A stretch of DNA of 28,398 bases from Deinococcus sp. Its GTDB lineage: Bacteria > Deinococcota > Deinococci > Deinococcales > Deinococcaceae. Numbering within the stretch: position 1 is the first letter of the stretch; every line of letters begins with the position of its first letter. The notes under the pieces were generated by a model that was not told the DNA's origin, ran no database searches, and saw only the letters and a program-made list of their open reading frames with translations. The stretch covers positions 1 through 28,398 of the forward strand of contig NZ_JANYGJ010000049.1 of the NCBI RefSeq assembly GCF_025362455.1, in the 5' to 3' direction. The position numbers were made by a program, and so were the translations under genes. Of the stretch, positions 1 to 7,210 are shown in pieces.

Positions 1-1
1 T

Positions 2-40
2 CTGGAAGATGACGTGGCCGCCGAGGTCGAGGACTTCTGA
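2..40 (+). CDS. 3' end of an unidentified gene (partial)
   Basis: One frame entering from the left edge reads LEDDVAAEVEDF and then a TGA stop at 38-40. The very acidic composition is typical of C-terminal tails, and the frame is open to the edge. Only 12 codons are visible, so no family can be named and the reading could be fortuitous. What follows is a repeat-rich non-coding tract. Confidence 0.4.
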   Translation: MEDDVAAEVEDF

Positions 41-96
41 GAGTTGAGGCAGTTCCTATGCTAAGGATGTCCTGGCTACCGTTTCGGGCCTCCGCT

Positions 97-382
97 TCTT
101 GGGCACAGCGGACTGTCCTCGTGAACGGACGCCCATGAGGATGCCACTCCTCTCCTGCGGAGCTTTGCAAGTCCGCCTGGGCACGCCTGCCCGCGTCTTG
201 GGCACAGCGGACTGTCCTCGTGAACGGACTGTCCTCGTGAACGGACTGTCCTCGTGAACGGACTGTCCTCGTGAACGGACTGTCCTCGTGAACGGACGCC
301 CATGAGGACGCCACTCGTCCCCATGAGGACGCCACTCCTCTCCTGCGGAGCTTTGCAAGTCCGCCTGGGCACGCCTGCCCGC
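97..382. repeat. Intergenic tract of tandem and direct repeats
   Basis: A 17-bp unit GGACTGTCCTCGTGAAC occurs five times head to tail at 209-293, plus once alone at 110-126. A 34-bp segment at 97-130 recurs at 196-229. A 63-bp segment at 132-194 recurs at 320-382 with one mismatch. A short GAGGACGCCACT-type unit is also doubled near 303-335. No convincing gene lies here; open frames across it only translate the repeats. The core CCTCTCCTGCGGAGCT (149-164) recurs with one change at 24803-24818, so part of this may be a dispersed intergenic repeat family. Confidence 0.9.
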
Positions 383-398
383 TCAGAGGCGAGCGAGA

Positions 399-1073
399 TC
401 ACGGTGCCGGGCTCGCCCCCTGCGCGGGTTTGTCGGGGCCTCCGATCAGCCGAGCGATATTGACGCCCACCTCGTAGACGTGCTGATACATCTCGGCGGC
501 GGCGGCTTCGGTCTGGCCTTCCTGCAACAGCCTCAGAAGGCGGCGGTGGCCCGCACTGACGGCGGCGGCGTCCCCGCTGGCCTCGGTATGCACCCGCAGG
601 TAGTGGTGGGTGCGGTGGCGCAGCGAGACGATCATGGCCAGCAGGTGGACCTGGCCCGCCGCCTGGTAGATGGTGGTGTGAAAGTCCATATTTAGGGCAG
701 AGAACCGCGCCCAGTCGTGGCCGAGGCCCTCCATCTGATTGACCAGGCGCCGGAGCTGGCTCAGGGCGCTGGCCCCCAGCTTCGGCGCCGCGTTCTGGGT
801 GGCCAGCCGTTCGAGCGTGGCGCGGATGGTGTAGATCTCCAGAATTTCGGCGGGGGTAAAGCGGGTCACCACCGCGCCCCGGCGCGGCAGGATGGTGACG
901 ATACCCTCGGCCTGAAGGGCGTTGAGGGCTTCCCGGACCGGCATCATACTGACCTCGTAGCGCTCAGCCAGGTGAGCCAGCGTCAGCCGTTCACCCGGCG
1001 CGAACACGCCGCGCACGATGTCGTCCCTGAGCTGCGACACCAGGCTGAGTCTCATCACTGCCGCTGTCGTCAT
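399..1073 (-). CDS. GntR-family transcriptional regulator, FCD (FadR) type
   Basis: A DNA-binding repressor or activator, 224 aa from the chosen ATG. Residues about 8-72 form the GntR winged helix (LAERYEVSMMPVREALNALQ is the recognition region). Residues about 75-215 form an all-helical FCD sensor domain. D130, H132, H176 and H198 match the metal-site pattern of FCD proteins, which usually bind small carboxylates. A GTG-type start at 1148 would add 25 residues; ATG at 1073 fits the family length, though its GGAGGAG is only 1-2 nt away. It diverges from the ring-cleavage operon at 1330, and TTGATCAA palindromes lie just upstream of both genes. It therefore most likely controls that operon and itself. 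Confidence 0.9.
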   Translation of the reverse strand: MTTAAVMRLSLVSQLRDDIVRGVFAPGERLTLAHLAERYEVSMMPVREALNALQAEGIVTILPRRGAVVTRFTPAEILEIYTIRATLERLATQNAAPKLGASALSQLRRLVNQMEGLGHDWARFSALNMDFHTTIYQAAGQVHLLAMIVSLRHRTHHYLRVHTEASGDAAAVSAGHRRLLRLLQEGQTEAAAAEMYQHVYEVGVNIARLIGGPDKPAQGASPAP

Positions 1074-1094
1074 GCTCCTCCCGGTCCGGCGACC

Positions 1095-1102
1095 TTGATC
1101 AA
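1095..1102. promoter_or_regulatory. Candidate operator TTGATCAA (copy 1)
   Basis: A perfect 8-bp palindrome, in context CTTGATCAAA, about 21 bp upstream of the GntR start. An identical octamer lies at 1271-1278 before the divergent operon. I saw no other copy in the window. Inferred to be a binding site of the adjacent GntR protein (autoregulation). Confidence 0.5.
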
Positions 1103-1270
1103 ATCCCCGGCCACCTGGTCCCCCGGTCCAGCATAGCGCCAAGACCACCGGCTGTCGACCAGCGGCCTACCGAAGCCCCAATGCCCGGCGCCTCTCAGGC
1201 CGAACATGAACCGCCTCCGGATTGTGAGCTGCGCATACCTCGGCATCAGCGTCCTGGGTGTAACGTAAGT

Positions 1271-1278
1271 TTGATCAA
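1271..1278. promoter_or_regulatory. Candidate operator TTGATCAA (copy 2)
   Basis: A perfect palindrome, extended to TTTGATCAAA (1270-1279), 51 bp upstream of the dioxygenase start in the most AT-rich part of the divergent region. It matches copy 1 at 1095-1102. The position suits repression of the catabolic operon. No well-spaced -35/-10 pair was found beside it. The rest of the 256-bp gap (1074-1329) holds nothing else recognised. Confidence 0.5.
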
Positions 1279-1329
1279 AAATTCAAGGATCGAAGCGTCG
1301 AGCCCCAGGCCCTGACGCGGGAGGGACGT

Positions 1330-2364
1330 ATGGGTCCGCTGCTGTCACACATCGCCCATCTGGAAATCATGACTCCCGATCTGGACGCCTCGGTTCGCTT
1401 CTACGTGGCCCAGATGGGGATGCGGGTCGTGGAGCGCGGCGCGAGGCAGGTTTACCTGCGCTGCTGGGGCGACTACTACCGCTACAGCCTTATTCTGAGC
1501 CAGGCTACTCAGGCGGGGCTGGGCCACATGGCCTGGCGCACGGTCAGCCCCCAGGCGTTGGAGGAGGCGGCGAGGCGCATTGAGGCCGCTGGCGCGGGCG
1601 GCGAGTGGCTTTACCCGCAGGAGGGACATGGCCGGGCCTACCGCTTCACCGGCCCCTACGGACACGTCATGGAGCTGTTCTGGGAGGTCGAGCGCCACCA
1701 GGAAGACGGCGAGCACCGCTCACAGTTTCCGGACCGGCCTGCCCGGCGCACCAACCACGGCGTCGCGCCCCGGATGCTCGATCACATCACCGTATCGGCG
1801 CCGGACGTGCGGGGCTTTGCGCAGTGGTACAGCGAGACCCTGGGCTTCCGGATCATGGGCTACACCTCGCTCGACCACGCGCCGGTCACGGTGTTCGGGG
1901 TGCTGACCACCAACGAGAAGTCGCACGACCTGGGCGTGCTGATCGACACCTCGCCGGTGGCCGGGCGAGTCCATCACATCGCCTTCTGGGTGGACAGCCG
2001 CGAGGAGCACAGCCTGGCCGCCGACATATTGATGGAGGGCGGCACTGACATCGAGTACGGCCCCGGCCTGCACGGCATCGGCGAGCAGACCTACCTGTAT
2101 TTCCGTGAGCCCAGCGGCCTGCGCATCGAACTCAACACCGGCGGCTACCGCAACTACGTTCCTGACTGGCAGCCCTACGACTGGAAGCCCGCCCAGGGCT
2201 CGAACAACTTCTACCGCAACAGCCACATGCCCGACTCGATGCTGGAGGCCTCGCCGCCCGCACCGGGCATCACTGGCACCGAGGACGGCGCCCTGCCCGG
2301 CACCGAAGACGCGCTGGTCGAAGCGGCCAGCAGCGCGGCCAACCCCTGGCAGGGCCACGGCTGA
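1330..2364 (+). CDS. Two-domain extradiol ring-cleavage dioxygenase (VOC family, catechol 2,3-dioxygenase type)
   Basis: Predicted to open a catecholic ring meta to the hydroxyls using Fe(II) (or Mn) and O2. It is 344 aa with two VOC modules, about 5-120 (degenerate, structural) and 150-270 (catalytic). The metal ligands are H152, H215 or H216 (in VHHIAFW) and E267. H199, H248 and Y257 occupy the second-sphere positions known from homoprotocatechuate and catechol 2,3-dioxygenases. The roughly 70-residue tail is rich in Pro, Ala and Glu and longer than usual. GGGAGG precedes the ATG by about 6 nt. It is the first gene of the operon; the next starts 4 nt after the stop. The fold and active site are clear, the substrate is not. 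Confidence 0.9.
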   Translation: MGPLLSHIAHLEIMTPDLDASVRFYVAQMGMRVVERGARQVYLRCWGDYYRYSLILSQATQAGLGHMAWRTVSPQALEEAARRIEAAGAGGEWLYPQEGHGRAYRFTGPYGHVMELFWEVERHQEDGEHRSQFPDRPARRTNHGVAPRMLDHITVSAPDVRGFAQWYSETLGFRIMGYTSLDHAPVTVFGVLTTNEKSHDLGVLIDTSPVAGRVHHIAFWVDSREEHSLAADILMEGGTDIEYGPGLHGIGEQTYLYFREPSGLRIELNTGGYRNYVPDWQPYDWKPAQGSNNFYRNSHMPDSMLEASPPAPGITGTEDGALPGTEDALVEAASSAANPWQGHG

Positions 2365-2368
2365 GCGG

Positions 2369-3139
2369 GTGAAGGGCGAGCGGACCATCATCGACCTGTC
2401 GCACCCGATACAAAACAGCGTGCCGGGCGTGCCGGAGTTCCAGCGCGTCAGCGTCGCCTACCAGGATCACGCCGGGGGCGGGCAGGACATCCAGGCGCTC
2501 TTCGGGGTCGGGCCGGAGCTGCTGCGCGGCGGTGAGGGTTGGGCGACCGAGACCTTCACCCACCTCGGCACCCATTCGAGCACCCACGTCGACGCGCCGC
2601 TGCATTACAACTCGCTCATCCAGGGCCGACCCGCCCAGAGCATCGACGAGCTGCCGCTGGAGTGGTTTTACGCGCCGGGCGTGGTGCTCGATTTTCGCCA
2701 CAAGGCCGACGCGCAGGCCATCACCGAGACCGACGTGGAGGCCGAACTGGGCCGGGTGGGCCACCAGCTCAGGCCACTCGACATCGTGCTGATGCACACC
2801 GGGCGCGACCAGTACTACGGCCAGGTGGACTACTGGCTGCGCGGCCCCGGCGTCAGTCCGGCGGCCACCCGCTGGCTCTTTGATCAGGGCGTGCGGGTCA
2901 TGGGCATCGACGCCTGGGGCTGGGACCGCCCGCTCGACGTGCAGGCCCGCGAGGCCGCCGCCGCCGGACAGCCGGGTATCTTCTGGGCGGCGCATCAGCT
3001 CGACTTGCCCTACTCGCAGATCGAGCGTCTGACCAACCTCGCGGCGCTGCCGCCGACTGGCTTTACCGTCGCCTGCTTTCCGCTCAAACTCCTGCGGGGC
3101 AGCGCCGCCCCGGCGCGGGTGGTCGGCATCGTGGACTGA
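2369..3139 (+). CDS. Cyclase-family metal-dependent hydrolase (kynurenine formamidase/isatin hydrolase-like)
   Basis: PF04199-type enzymes hydrolyse amide or lactam-like bonds with a bound divalent metal. From the GTG at 2369 the protein is 256 aa, beginning VKGERTIIDLSHPI, the normal first strand of the family. Residues 65-80 read HLGTHSSTHVDAPLHY, containing the signature (T)HxDxPxH with H73, D75 and H79. There is no in-frame ATG nearby, the frame upstream only translates the dioxygenase gene out of phase, and GTG lies 4 nt past that gene's stop, hence this start. It is longer than KynB (about 210 aa), so a cyclase-superfamily member acting on a ring-derived intermediate is more likely than true kynurenine formamidase. 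Confidence 0.82.
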   Translation: MKGERTIIDLSHPIQNSVPGVPEFQRVSVAYQDHAGGGQDIQALFGVGPELLRGGEGWATETFTHLGTHSSTHVDAPLHYNSLIQGRPAQSIDELPLEWFYAPGVVLDFRHKADAQAITETDVEAELGRVGHQLRPLDIVLMHTGRDQYYGQVDYWLRGPGVSPAATRWLFDQGVRVMGIDAWGWDRPLDVQAREAAAAGQPGIFWAAHQLDLPYSQIERLTNLAALPPTGFTVACFPLKLLRGSAAPARVVGIVD

Positions 3140-3221
3140 GCCGTGAACTGAGCCACGGGCGCCGCCTCAGCAGCCTTCCTCCACCCCCCTGTCGCCTTCA
3201 CCCGTAGTGCCGGAGTGTGTC

Positions 3222-4223
3222 ATGCGAATCAAGCGAATAGCGCTTCCGTCTCCCGATGGTCCCCAGGCCCGCATCGTCGTCGCGGCGGCGGGCCAGTCCG
3301 ACTACACCGACGTCCGGCGGCACTTTCAGGCCAGCCTGCGGCGGCGCCACGCCACCCTGGCGGCGGCCCACGAACTCGCCCGGCTGGCCGTGCCCGGCAG
3401 CTTGGCGGCGGCGCTCGGCGGCGGTGAGGTCTTTCTGGACGCCCTGCACGCCGCCGCGCAGGACACCAGCGGTGAGTTCACGGCCCCGGCAGGCCAGGCG
3501 CTGATGCCGCTCGACCCCGCCGCCTACCGCGACTTCTTGTCGTTCGAGGCGCATATCGTCAACGCTGCCCGCCTGACCGCCGGGCAGGTGGACCGGGCCG
3601 TCTACGAAATCCCCATCTCGTACATGGGCAGTGCCCAGGCGTTCATCGAGCCGGGCAGCGAGATGCCCTGGCCCAGCTACGCCCAGTCGAAGATGGACTA
3701 CGAACTCGAACTCGGCATCGTCACCTCGCGGGGTGGGCGCAACATCCTGCCGCCGGAGGCCGACGCGCACATCCTGGGCTACACCGTCCTCAACGACTTC
3801 TCGGCCCGCGACATCCAGTTTCGCGAGATGCGGGGCCGCCTGGGACCGAGCAAGGGCAAGCATTTCGCCTCGGCCTGCGGTCCGCTGATCGTCACGCCCG
3901 ACGAACTCGACCCACACGACCTCAAGATGACCGCCTGCGTCAACGGCGAGCTGTGGTCGGAGGGTCACAGCAGCACCCTGATGTGGCGGGTTCAGGAACT
4001 CGTCGCCTGGGCCAGCGCCAGCGAGCCGCTGATTGCCGGAACGCTGCTGGGCACCGGCACGGTGGGCCTGGGCTGCGGTCTGGAGCTGGGCCGTGAGCTG
4101 CGTCCCGGCGACCTGGTGGAGCTGGACATCCAGGGGATCGGCACGCTCAGCCACCGCATCGGCTACCCCGACGGCCAGGGCTGGGCGCCCACCCCGCGCC
4201 AGCCGACCCTCACCACCGTCTAA
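3222..4223 (+). CDS. Fumarylacetoacetate hydrolase (FAH) family protein
   Basis: FAH-family enzymes hydrolyse C-C bonds of beta-diketo acids or hydrate/decarboxylate dienoates in aromatic breakdown. This one has 333 aa. An N-terminal domain (1-95) precedes the catalytic FAH domain. D104, E161 and E163 (MDYELELGIV) and D197 (FSARDIQ) correspond to the four acidic metal ligands. H111 in FEAHIVNA matches the catalytic histidine, and K211/K213 lie in the conserved basic loop. ATG at 3222 is preferred over the GTG at 3207 because GGAG lies 6 nt before it. The two-domain length resembles fumarylacetoacetase-like enzymes more than the about 260-aa hydratases of classical meta-cleavage pathways. An 82-bp gap separates it from the preceding gene. 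Confidence 0.88.
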   Translation: MRIKRIALPSPDGPQARIVVAAAGQSDYTDVRRHFQASLRRRHATLAAAHELARLAVPGSLAAALGGGEVFLDALHAAAQDTSGEFTAPAGQALMPLDPAAYRDFLSFEAHIVNAARLTAGQVDRAVYEIPISYMGSAQAFIEPGSEMPWPSYAQSKMDYELELGIVTSRGGRNILPPEADAHILGYTVLNDFSARDIQFREMRGRLGPSKGKHFASACGPLIVTPDELDPHDLKMTACVNGELWSEGHSSTLMWRVQELVAWASASEPLIAGTLLGTGTVGLGCGLELGRELRPGDLVELDIQGIGTLSHRIGYPDGQGWAPTPRQPTLTTV

Positions 4224-4254
4224 AGCCTCACCTGAGCTGTCACCCGGAGCCCGC

Positions 4255-5460
4255 ATGTTTCAGTATTTCCCCACCAACTACGTCTGGAACCTCGCCATCA
4301 ACATCGCCATCGAGATGGGCGCCAAAATGGGCGAACTCGATGAGGTCTCGCGCCCGCTGCTTTCACTCTCGGAAAAGGGCAGCGACGAGGGCACTCAGGC
4401 CTTCCTGGAGTCCTGGGAGGCGATGGGCGACAAGCTGACCGAACTCGCCCGTGAGGACGAGGCCAGGGGCCGCCTGATCAGCGCCGGGCACAAGCTGGTG
4501 CGCTCGACGGTCTACTTCGCCACCGCCGAGCGCCTCCAGGCTTTTGACTACGAACCGCGCAGGGCGCTGTACGCCAAATACCAGGCCGCCTTCCGGCGCG
4601 GCGTGGTGCTGGCGGGCGAGAACTGCGAGCGCGTCGAGATTCCCTACGAGGGCGGCGTGATCGCGGGCCTGTATACCCGCGCCGAGGGCGTATCCGGCCC
4701 GGCTCCGCTGCTCCTCCAGGTCAACGGGCTCGACAGCGTCAAGGAGATCTTGTACCTGCTGCGGCTGCCCCAGGAACTGGCGCGGCGCGGCGTCTCCTCG
4801 CTGTGCATCGACCAGCCGGGCACCGGCGAGGCGCTGCGGCTGCACGGCCTGCACGCCCGGCCAGACGCCGAATACTGGGCGGGCAAGGTGCTGGATTACC
4901 TGGAGACCCGCCCTGACGTCGACCCCCGGCGCATTGGGATGCAGGGCGTGTCGCTGGGCGGCTACTACGCGCCGCGCGCGGTGGCCTTCGAGCCCCGCTT
5001 CGCGCTGGGCGTGGCCTGGGGGGCCAGCCACAACTGGGGCGAGGTCCAGAAGCGCCGGATGGCCGGTCAGACCAAGAACCCGGTGCCGCATTACTGGGAG
5101 CACGTCCGCTGGGTCTGGGGCTCGAAAGATCAAGGCGAGTTTATGGCCCTGATGGAGCAGATCAACCTGATCGGGGTGCTGGACCGCATCAAAGTGCCGT
5201 TCCTGCTGCTGCACGGCGCCGACGATCAGCAGATTCCCACCGAGTACGCCCATCAGTCCTACGACGCGATGACCAGCAGCCCGGACCGTGAGCTCAAGAT
5301 CATCACCAGCCGCGAGGGCGGCAGCCAGCACAGCAGCACCGACAACAGCGCCTACGCCGTGGACTACATGGCTGACTGGGTGGCCGAGCGCCTGGGCGGG
5401 CGCCTGGGCGCCGCGACCGGACCGGGCCTGCCGGTGAGCGCCCAAAAGGAGAGCAGATGA
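4255..5460 (+). CDS. Alpha/beta hydrolase with N-terminal helical cap (2,6-dihydroxypseudooxynicotine hydrolase-like)
   Basis: A 401-aa serine hydrolase. Residues 1-125 are helical (cap or dimerisation segment) and 130-385 form the alpha/beta core. The nucleophile is S233 in GVSLGG, the acid D323 or D324 (LLLHGADDQQIP) and the base H359 (GGSQHSST). This arrangement is that of the FrsA/DUF1100-like group containing the C-C bond hydrolase of Arthrobacter nicotine degradation, which cleaves a side-chain ketone from a dihydroxypyridine. GGAG precedes ATG 4255 by 5 nt. The stop overlaps the next ATG in ATGA. Context implies C-C cleavage of a ring-derived ketone. Simple esterase activity cannot be excluded. 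Confidence 0.85.
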   Translation: MFQYFPTNYVWNLAINIAIEMGAKMGELDEVSRPLLSLSEKGSDEGTQAFLESWEAMGDKLTELAREDEARGRLISAGHKLVRSTVYFATAERLQAFDYEPRRALYAKYQAAFRRGVVLAGENCERVEIPYEGGVIAGLYTRAEGVSGPAPLLLQVNGLDSVKEILYLLRLPQELARRGVSSLCIDQPGTGEALRLHGLHARPDAEYWAGKVLDYLETRPDVDPRRIGMQGVSLGGYYAPRAVAFEPRFALGVAWGASHNWGEVQKRRMAGQTKNPVPHYWEHVRWVWGSKDQGEFMALMEQINLIGVLDRIKVPFLLLHGADDQQIPTEYAHQSYDAMTSSPDRELKIITSREGGSQHSSTDNSAYAVDYMADWVAERLGGRLGAATGPGLPVSAQKESR

Positions 5461-6584
5461 GCGAGATTGGCAAGGTACTGATCGTCGGGGGCGGCATCGC
5501 CGGGTTGGTGGCCGCCAGCATGCTGCGCGACCGGGGCGTGGCGGTGGACCTGGTGGAGAAGAAGCGCGACTGGCAGGAATACGGCGTCGGGATCATCCAG
5601 CAGAGCAACATCATGCGGGCGATGCAGTTTGCCGGGCTGCTCGACCGCTACGTCAGCGCCGGATACGCCTACGAGGACAACGTGTTTCATGATCCAGAAG
5701 GCGTGCCGGTGGGCCGGGCATCGGGCGGGCGCCTGGCCGGGCCGGACTTTCCCGCCAATATCGGGGTGCGGCGCTCCAAGCTGCACGAGGTGCTCAAGGA
5801 GGCGGCGCTGGAAAAGGGTACCCAGGTCCGGCTCGGCGTCACGGTGGACGCCCTGAACCAGCAGCCGGGGCGGGTGGACGTGACCTTCAGCGGCGGCGCC
5901 CAGGGTGCCTACGACCTGGTGATCGGCGCCGACGGGGCCTCCTCGCAGGTGCGGGCGCTGCTCTACGGCGACAAATACCAGCCGACCTTCGTGGGGCAGT
6001 GCGTCTGGCGGCACAACTTCGCCCGCCCAGACGAGGTGGACGCCCTTCAGATCTTCTCCGACACCGCAGGCAACGCCGCCGGACTGGTGCCGCTCGCTCA
6101 CGACCTGATGTACATGTACCTGGTGACCAAGGAACCGGGCAACCCCAAGATGCCCCAGGCCGAGCTGGCCGAGCTGATGCGCGCGCGGATGGTGCATTTC
6201 AAGGGCCGCATCGGCGAATTGCGCCGCGAGATCCACGACCCGGCGGAGGTCGTCTACCGCCCGATGGAGGTCGTGTTCGTGACCGATCCCTGGTATCAGG
6301 GGCGGGTGGTGATGATCGGCGACGCCGTGCATACCACCACGCCGCACCTGGCGCAGGGTGCGGGCATGGCCATCGAGGACGCGGTGGTGCTCAGCGACCA
6401 GATCAGCCGGGGCGGGCCGCTGGAAACGGTGCTGTCCGGCTATCAGGCACGCCGGTACGAGCGCGCCAAGTACATTCAGGACAATTCGCTGCGGGTCTGC
6501 CGCGCCCAGATGGAAAACGACCACTCGCTCAACTACCCGCAAGTGATGGCCGAGATGCTGCACTTCACTGCCCAGCCGATCTGA
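5457..6584 (+). CDS. FAD-dependent aromatic-ring monooxygenase
   Basis: A group A flavoprotein hydroxylase of 375 aa, expected to use NAD(P)H and O2 to hydroxylate a phenol or hydroxy-azaarene. GGGIAG (11-16) is the Rossmann dinucleotide loop and E34 the ribose-binding acid. DLVIGADGASS (153-163) is the DG motif, and GDAVHTTTPHLAQGAG (288-303) is the GD motif with the flavin-contacting loop. The nearest familiar enzymes are salicylate, 3-hydroxybenzoate and 6-hydroxynicotinate hydroxylases; the exact one cannot be told. AAGGAG precedes the ATG, which overlaps the hydrolase stop. It is the last intact gene of the operon and probably makes the diol that the dioxygenase opens. Confidence 0.9.
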   Translation: MSEIGKVLIVGGGIAGLVAASMLRDRGVAVDLVEKKRDWQEYGVGIIQQSNIMRAMQFAGLLDRYVSAGYAYEDNVFHDPEGVPVGRASGGRLAGPDFPANIGVRRSKLHEVLKEAALEKGTQVRLGVTVDALNQQPGRVDVTFSGGAQGAYDLVIGADGASSQVRALLYGDKYQPTFVGQCVWRHNFARPDEVDALQIFSDTAGNAAGLVPLAHDLMYMYLVTKEPGNPKMPQAELAELMRARMVHFKGRIGELRREIHDPAEVVYRPMEVVFVTDPWYQGRVVMIGDAVHTTTPHLAQGAGMAIEDAVVLSDQISRGGPLETVLSGYQARRYERAKYIQDNSLRVCRAQMENDHSLNYPQVMAEMLHFTAQPI

Positions 6585-6688
6585 GCCTGTGCGCCGCCGG
6601 AGCCTTTCCCGATGACCGGCGCCCCTGTCTCTGCCGTGCGCCGTCCCGGCCCCACCCATCAGCGCCGACGCGGGCCGAGCGAAGGCTT

Positions 6689-6802
6689 GTGAACAAGGTC
6701 CACCCCAGCGCAACCCTCCCCCAGCGCAACCCTCCACAGCGCAACTGGAGCCCTCGGAGACATCCTGCGCGACGGCCAGACGCTGGCGGTGGGCGGCTTC
6801 GG
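6689..6802 (+). pseudogene. Remnant of 3-oxoacid CoA-transferase subunit A gene (N-terminus only)
   Basis: A GTG at 6689 begins VNKVHPSA, and after a frame change, from 6750, comes ALGDILRDGQTLAVGGFG. Joined, these match the opening of CoA-transferase family I alpha subunits (MNKVxxS...A..DI.DG.TL.VGGFG). The similarity then stops abruptly at 6802. Between the two parts a 16-bp unit CCAGCGCAACCCTCCC (6705-6720) is repeated (6721-6736, and partly again), which shifts the frame. The active-site and CoA-binding parts are absent. It lies where a sixth gene of the catabolic operon would be expected. Recognition is by eye from a short stretch. Confidence 0.6.
6705..6745 (+). repeat. 16-bp tandem duplication inside the CoA-transferase remnant
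   Basis: CCAGCGCAACCCTCCC (6705-6720) is followed directly by CCAGCGCAACCCTCCA (6721-6736) and a partial third copy, CAGCGCAAC (6737-6745). Because 16 is not a multiple of three, the duplication breaks the reading frame of the remnant. Confidence 0.85.
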
Positions 6803-6926
6803 GCGGCCAGCGTTGCGGTCGGTCTCAGTGTGGCCCCGGTCAACAGGGGCGCCGTGCCGACCGGACCTTCAGCGGCCCCGCAGGATCAGGCGCGCCGCCG
6901 GTAGTGGCTCAGGGTAAGATGAAGAC

Positions 6927-7190
6927 ATGCAGATGGCCCAGACGCTGACGTGTCCTTCCTGCGAGAGTGAGGATCTAAACAAATACGGTTTTGCGCCAGA
7001 TGGGCGGCAGAAACACCGCTGCCAAGCCTGTGGGCGACAACATCGCGAGCATCCACGTCCAAATGGATAGAGCGAGGCGCGCAAAGAGGAGATTCTGAGG
7101 GCAACGCAAGAGCGGTCTAGTCTGCGCGGTATTCAGCGGACATTTGGCGTCAGTCGGCAAACCCTGAGTGCCTGGATGAAAAAAAGGTAG
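6927..7190 (+). pseudogene. insA: IS1 insA with internal nonsense codon
   Basis: From ATG 6927 the frame gives an N-terminal zinc-finger (CPSC at residues 9-12 and CQAC at 36-39) as in IS1 InsA. It is broken by TAG at 7068-7070 after 47 codons. The same frame then continues with a helix-turn-helix-like segment (SLRGIQRTFGVSRQTLSAWM) up to TAG at 7188-7190. A run of seven A at 7179-7185 followed by GG (A AAA AAG) is the expected -1 slippage site joining insA to insB. The nonsense codon would block both InsA and the InsAB' fusion unless read through. Confidence 0.85.
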
Positions 7191-7210
7191 ATGAGCTGCC
7201 AGCGTTAGAG

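Noticed and set aside
97..382. CRISPR-like array in the left repeat tract
   Set aside because: The 17-bp units are directly adjacent with no spacers, the larger repeats are irregular, and no cas-type gene is present.
76..402. Two minus-strand frames of about 100 codons over the repeats
   Set aside because: They merely translate the repeats (RSRGQSVHEDSP-type periodicity), overlap each other and have no ribosome-binding site or family resemblance.
1330..2364. Plain glyoxalase I or antibiotic-resistance VOC protein
   Set aside because: The two fused modules, the His-His-Glu triad in the second half and the H199/H248/Y257 set fit an extradiol dioxygenase.
6585..6640. GC-rich inverted repeat after the monooxygenase as a terminator
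   Set aside because: The arms (GCGCCGCCGG and CCGGCGCC) need a bulge, the loop is long, and no T-run follows.
5364..6737. 457-codon minus-strand frame opposite the flavin monooxygenase
   Set aside because: Antisense to a gene with all flavoprotein motifs; its composition is His/Arg/Gly-rich and it matches no family.
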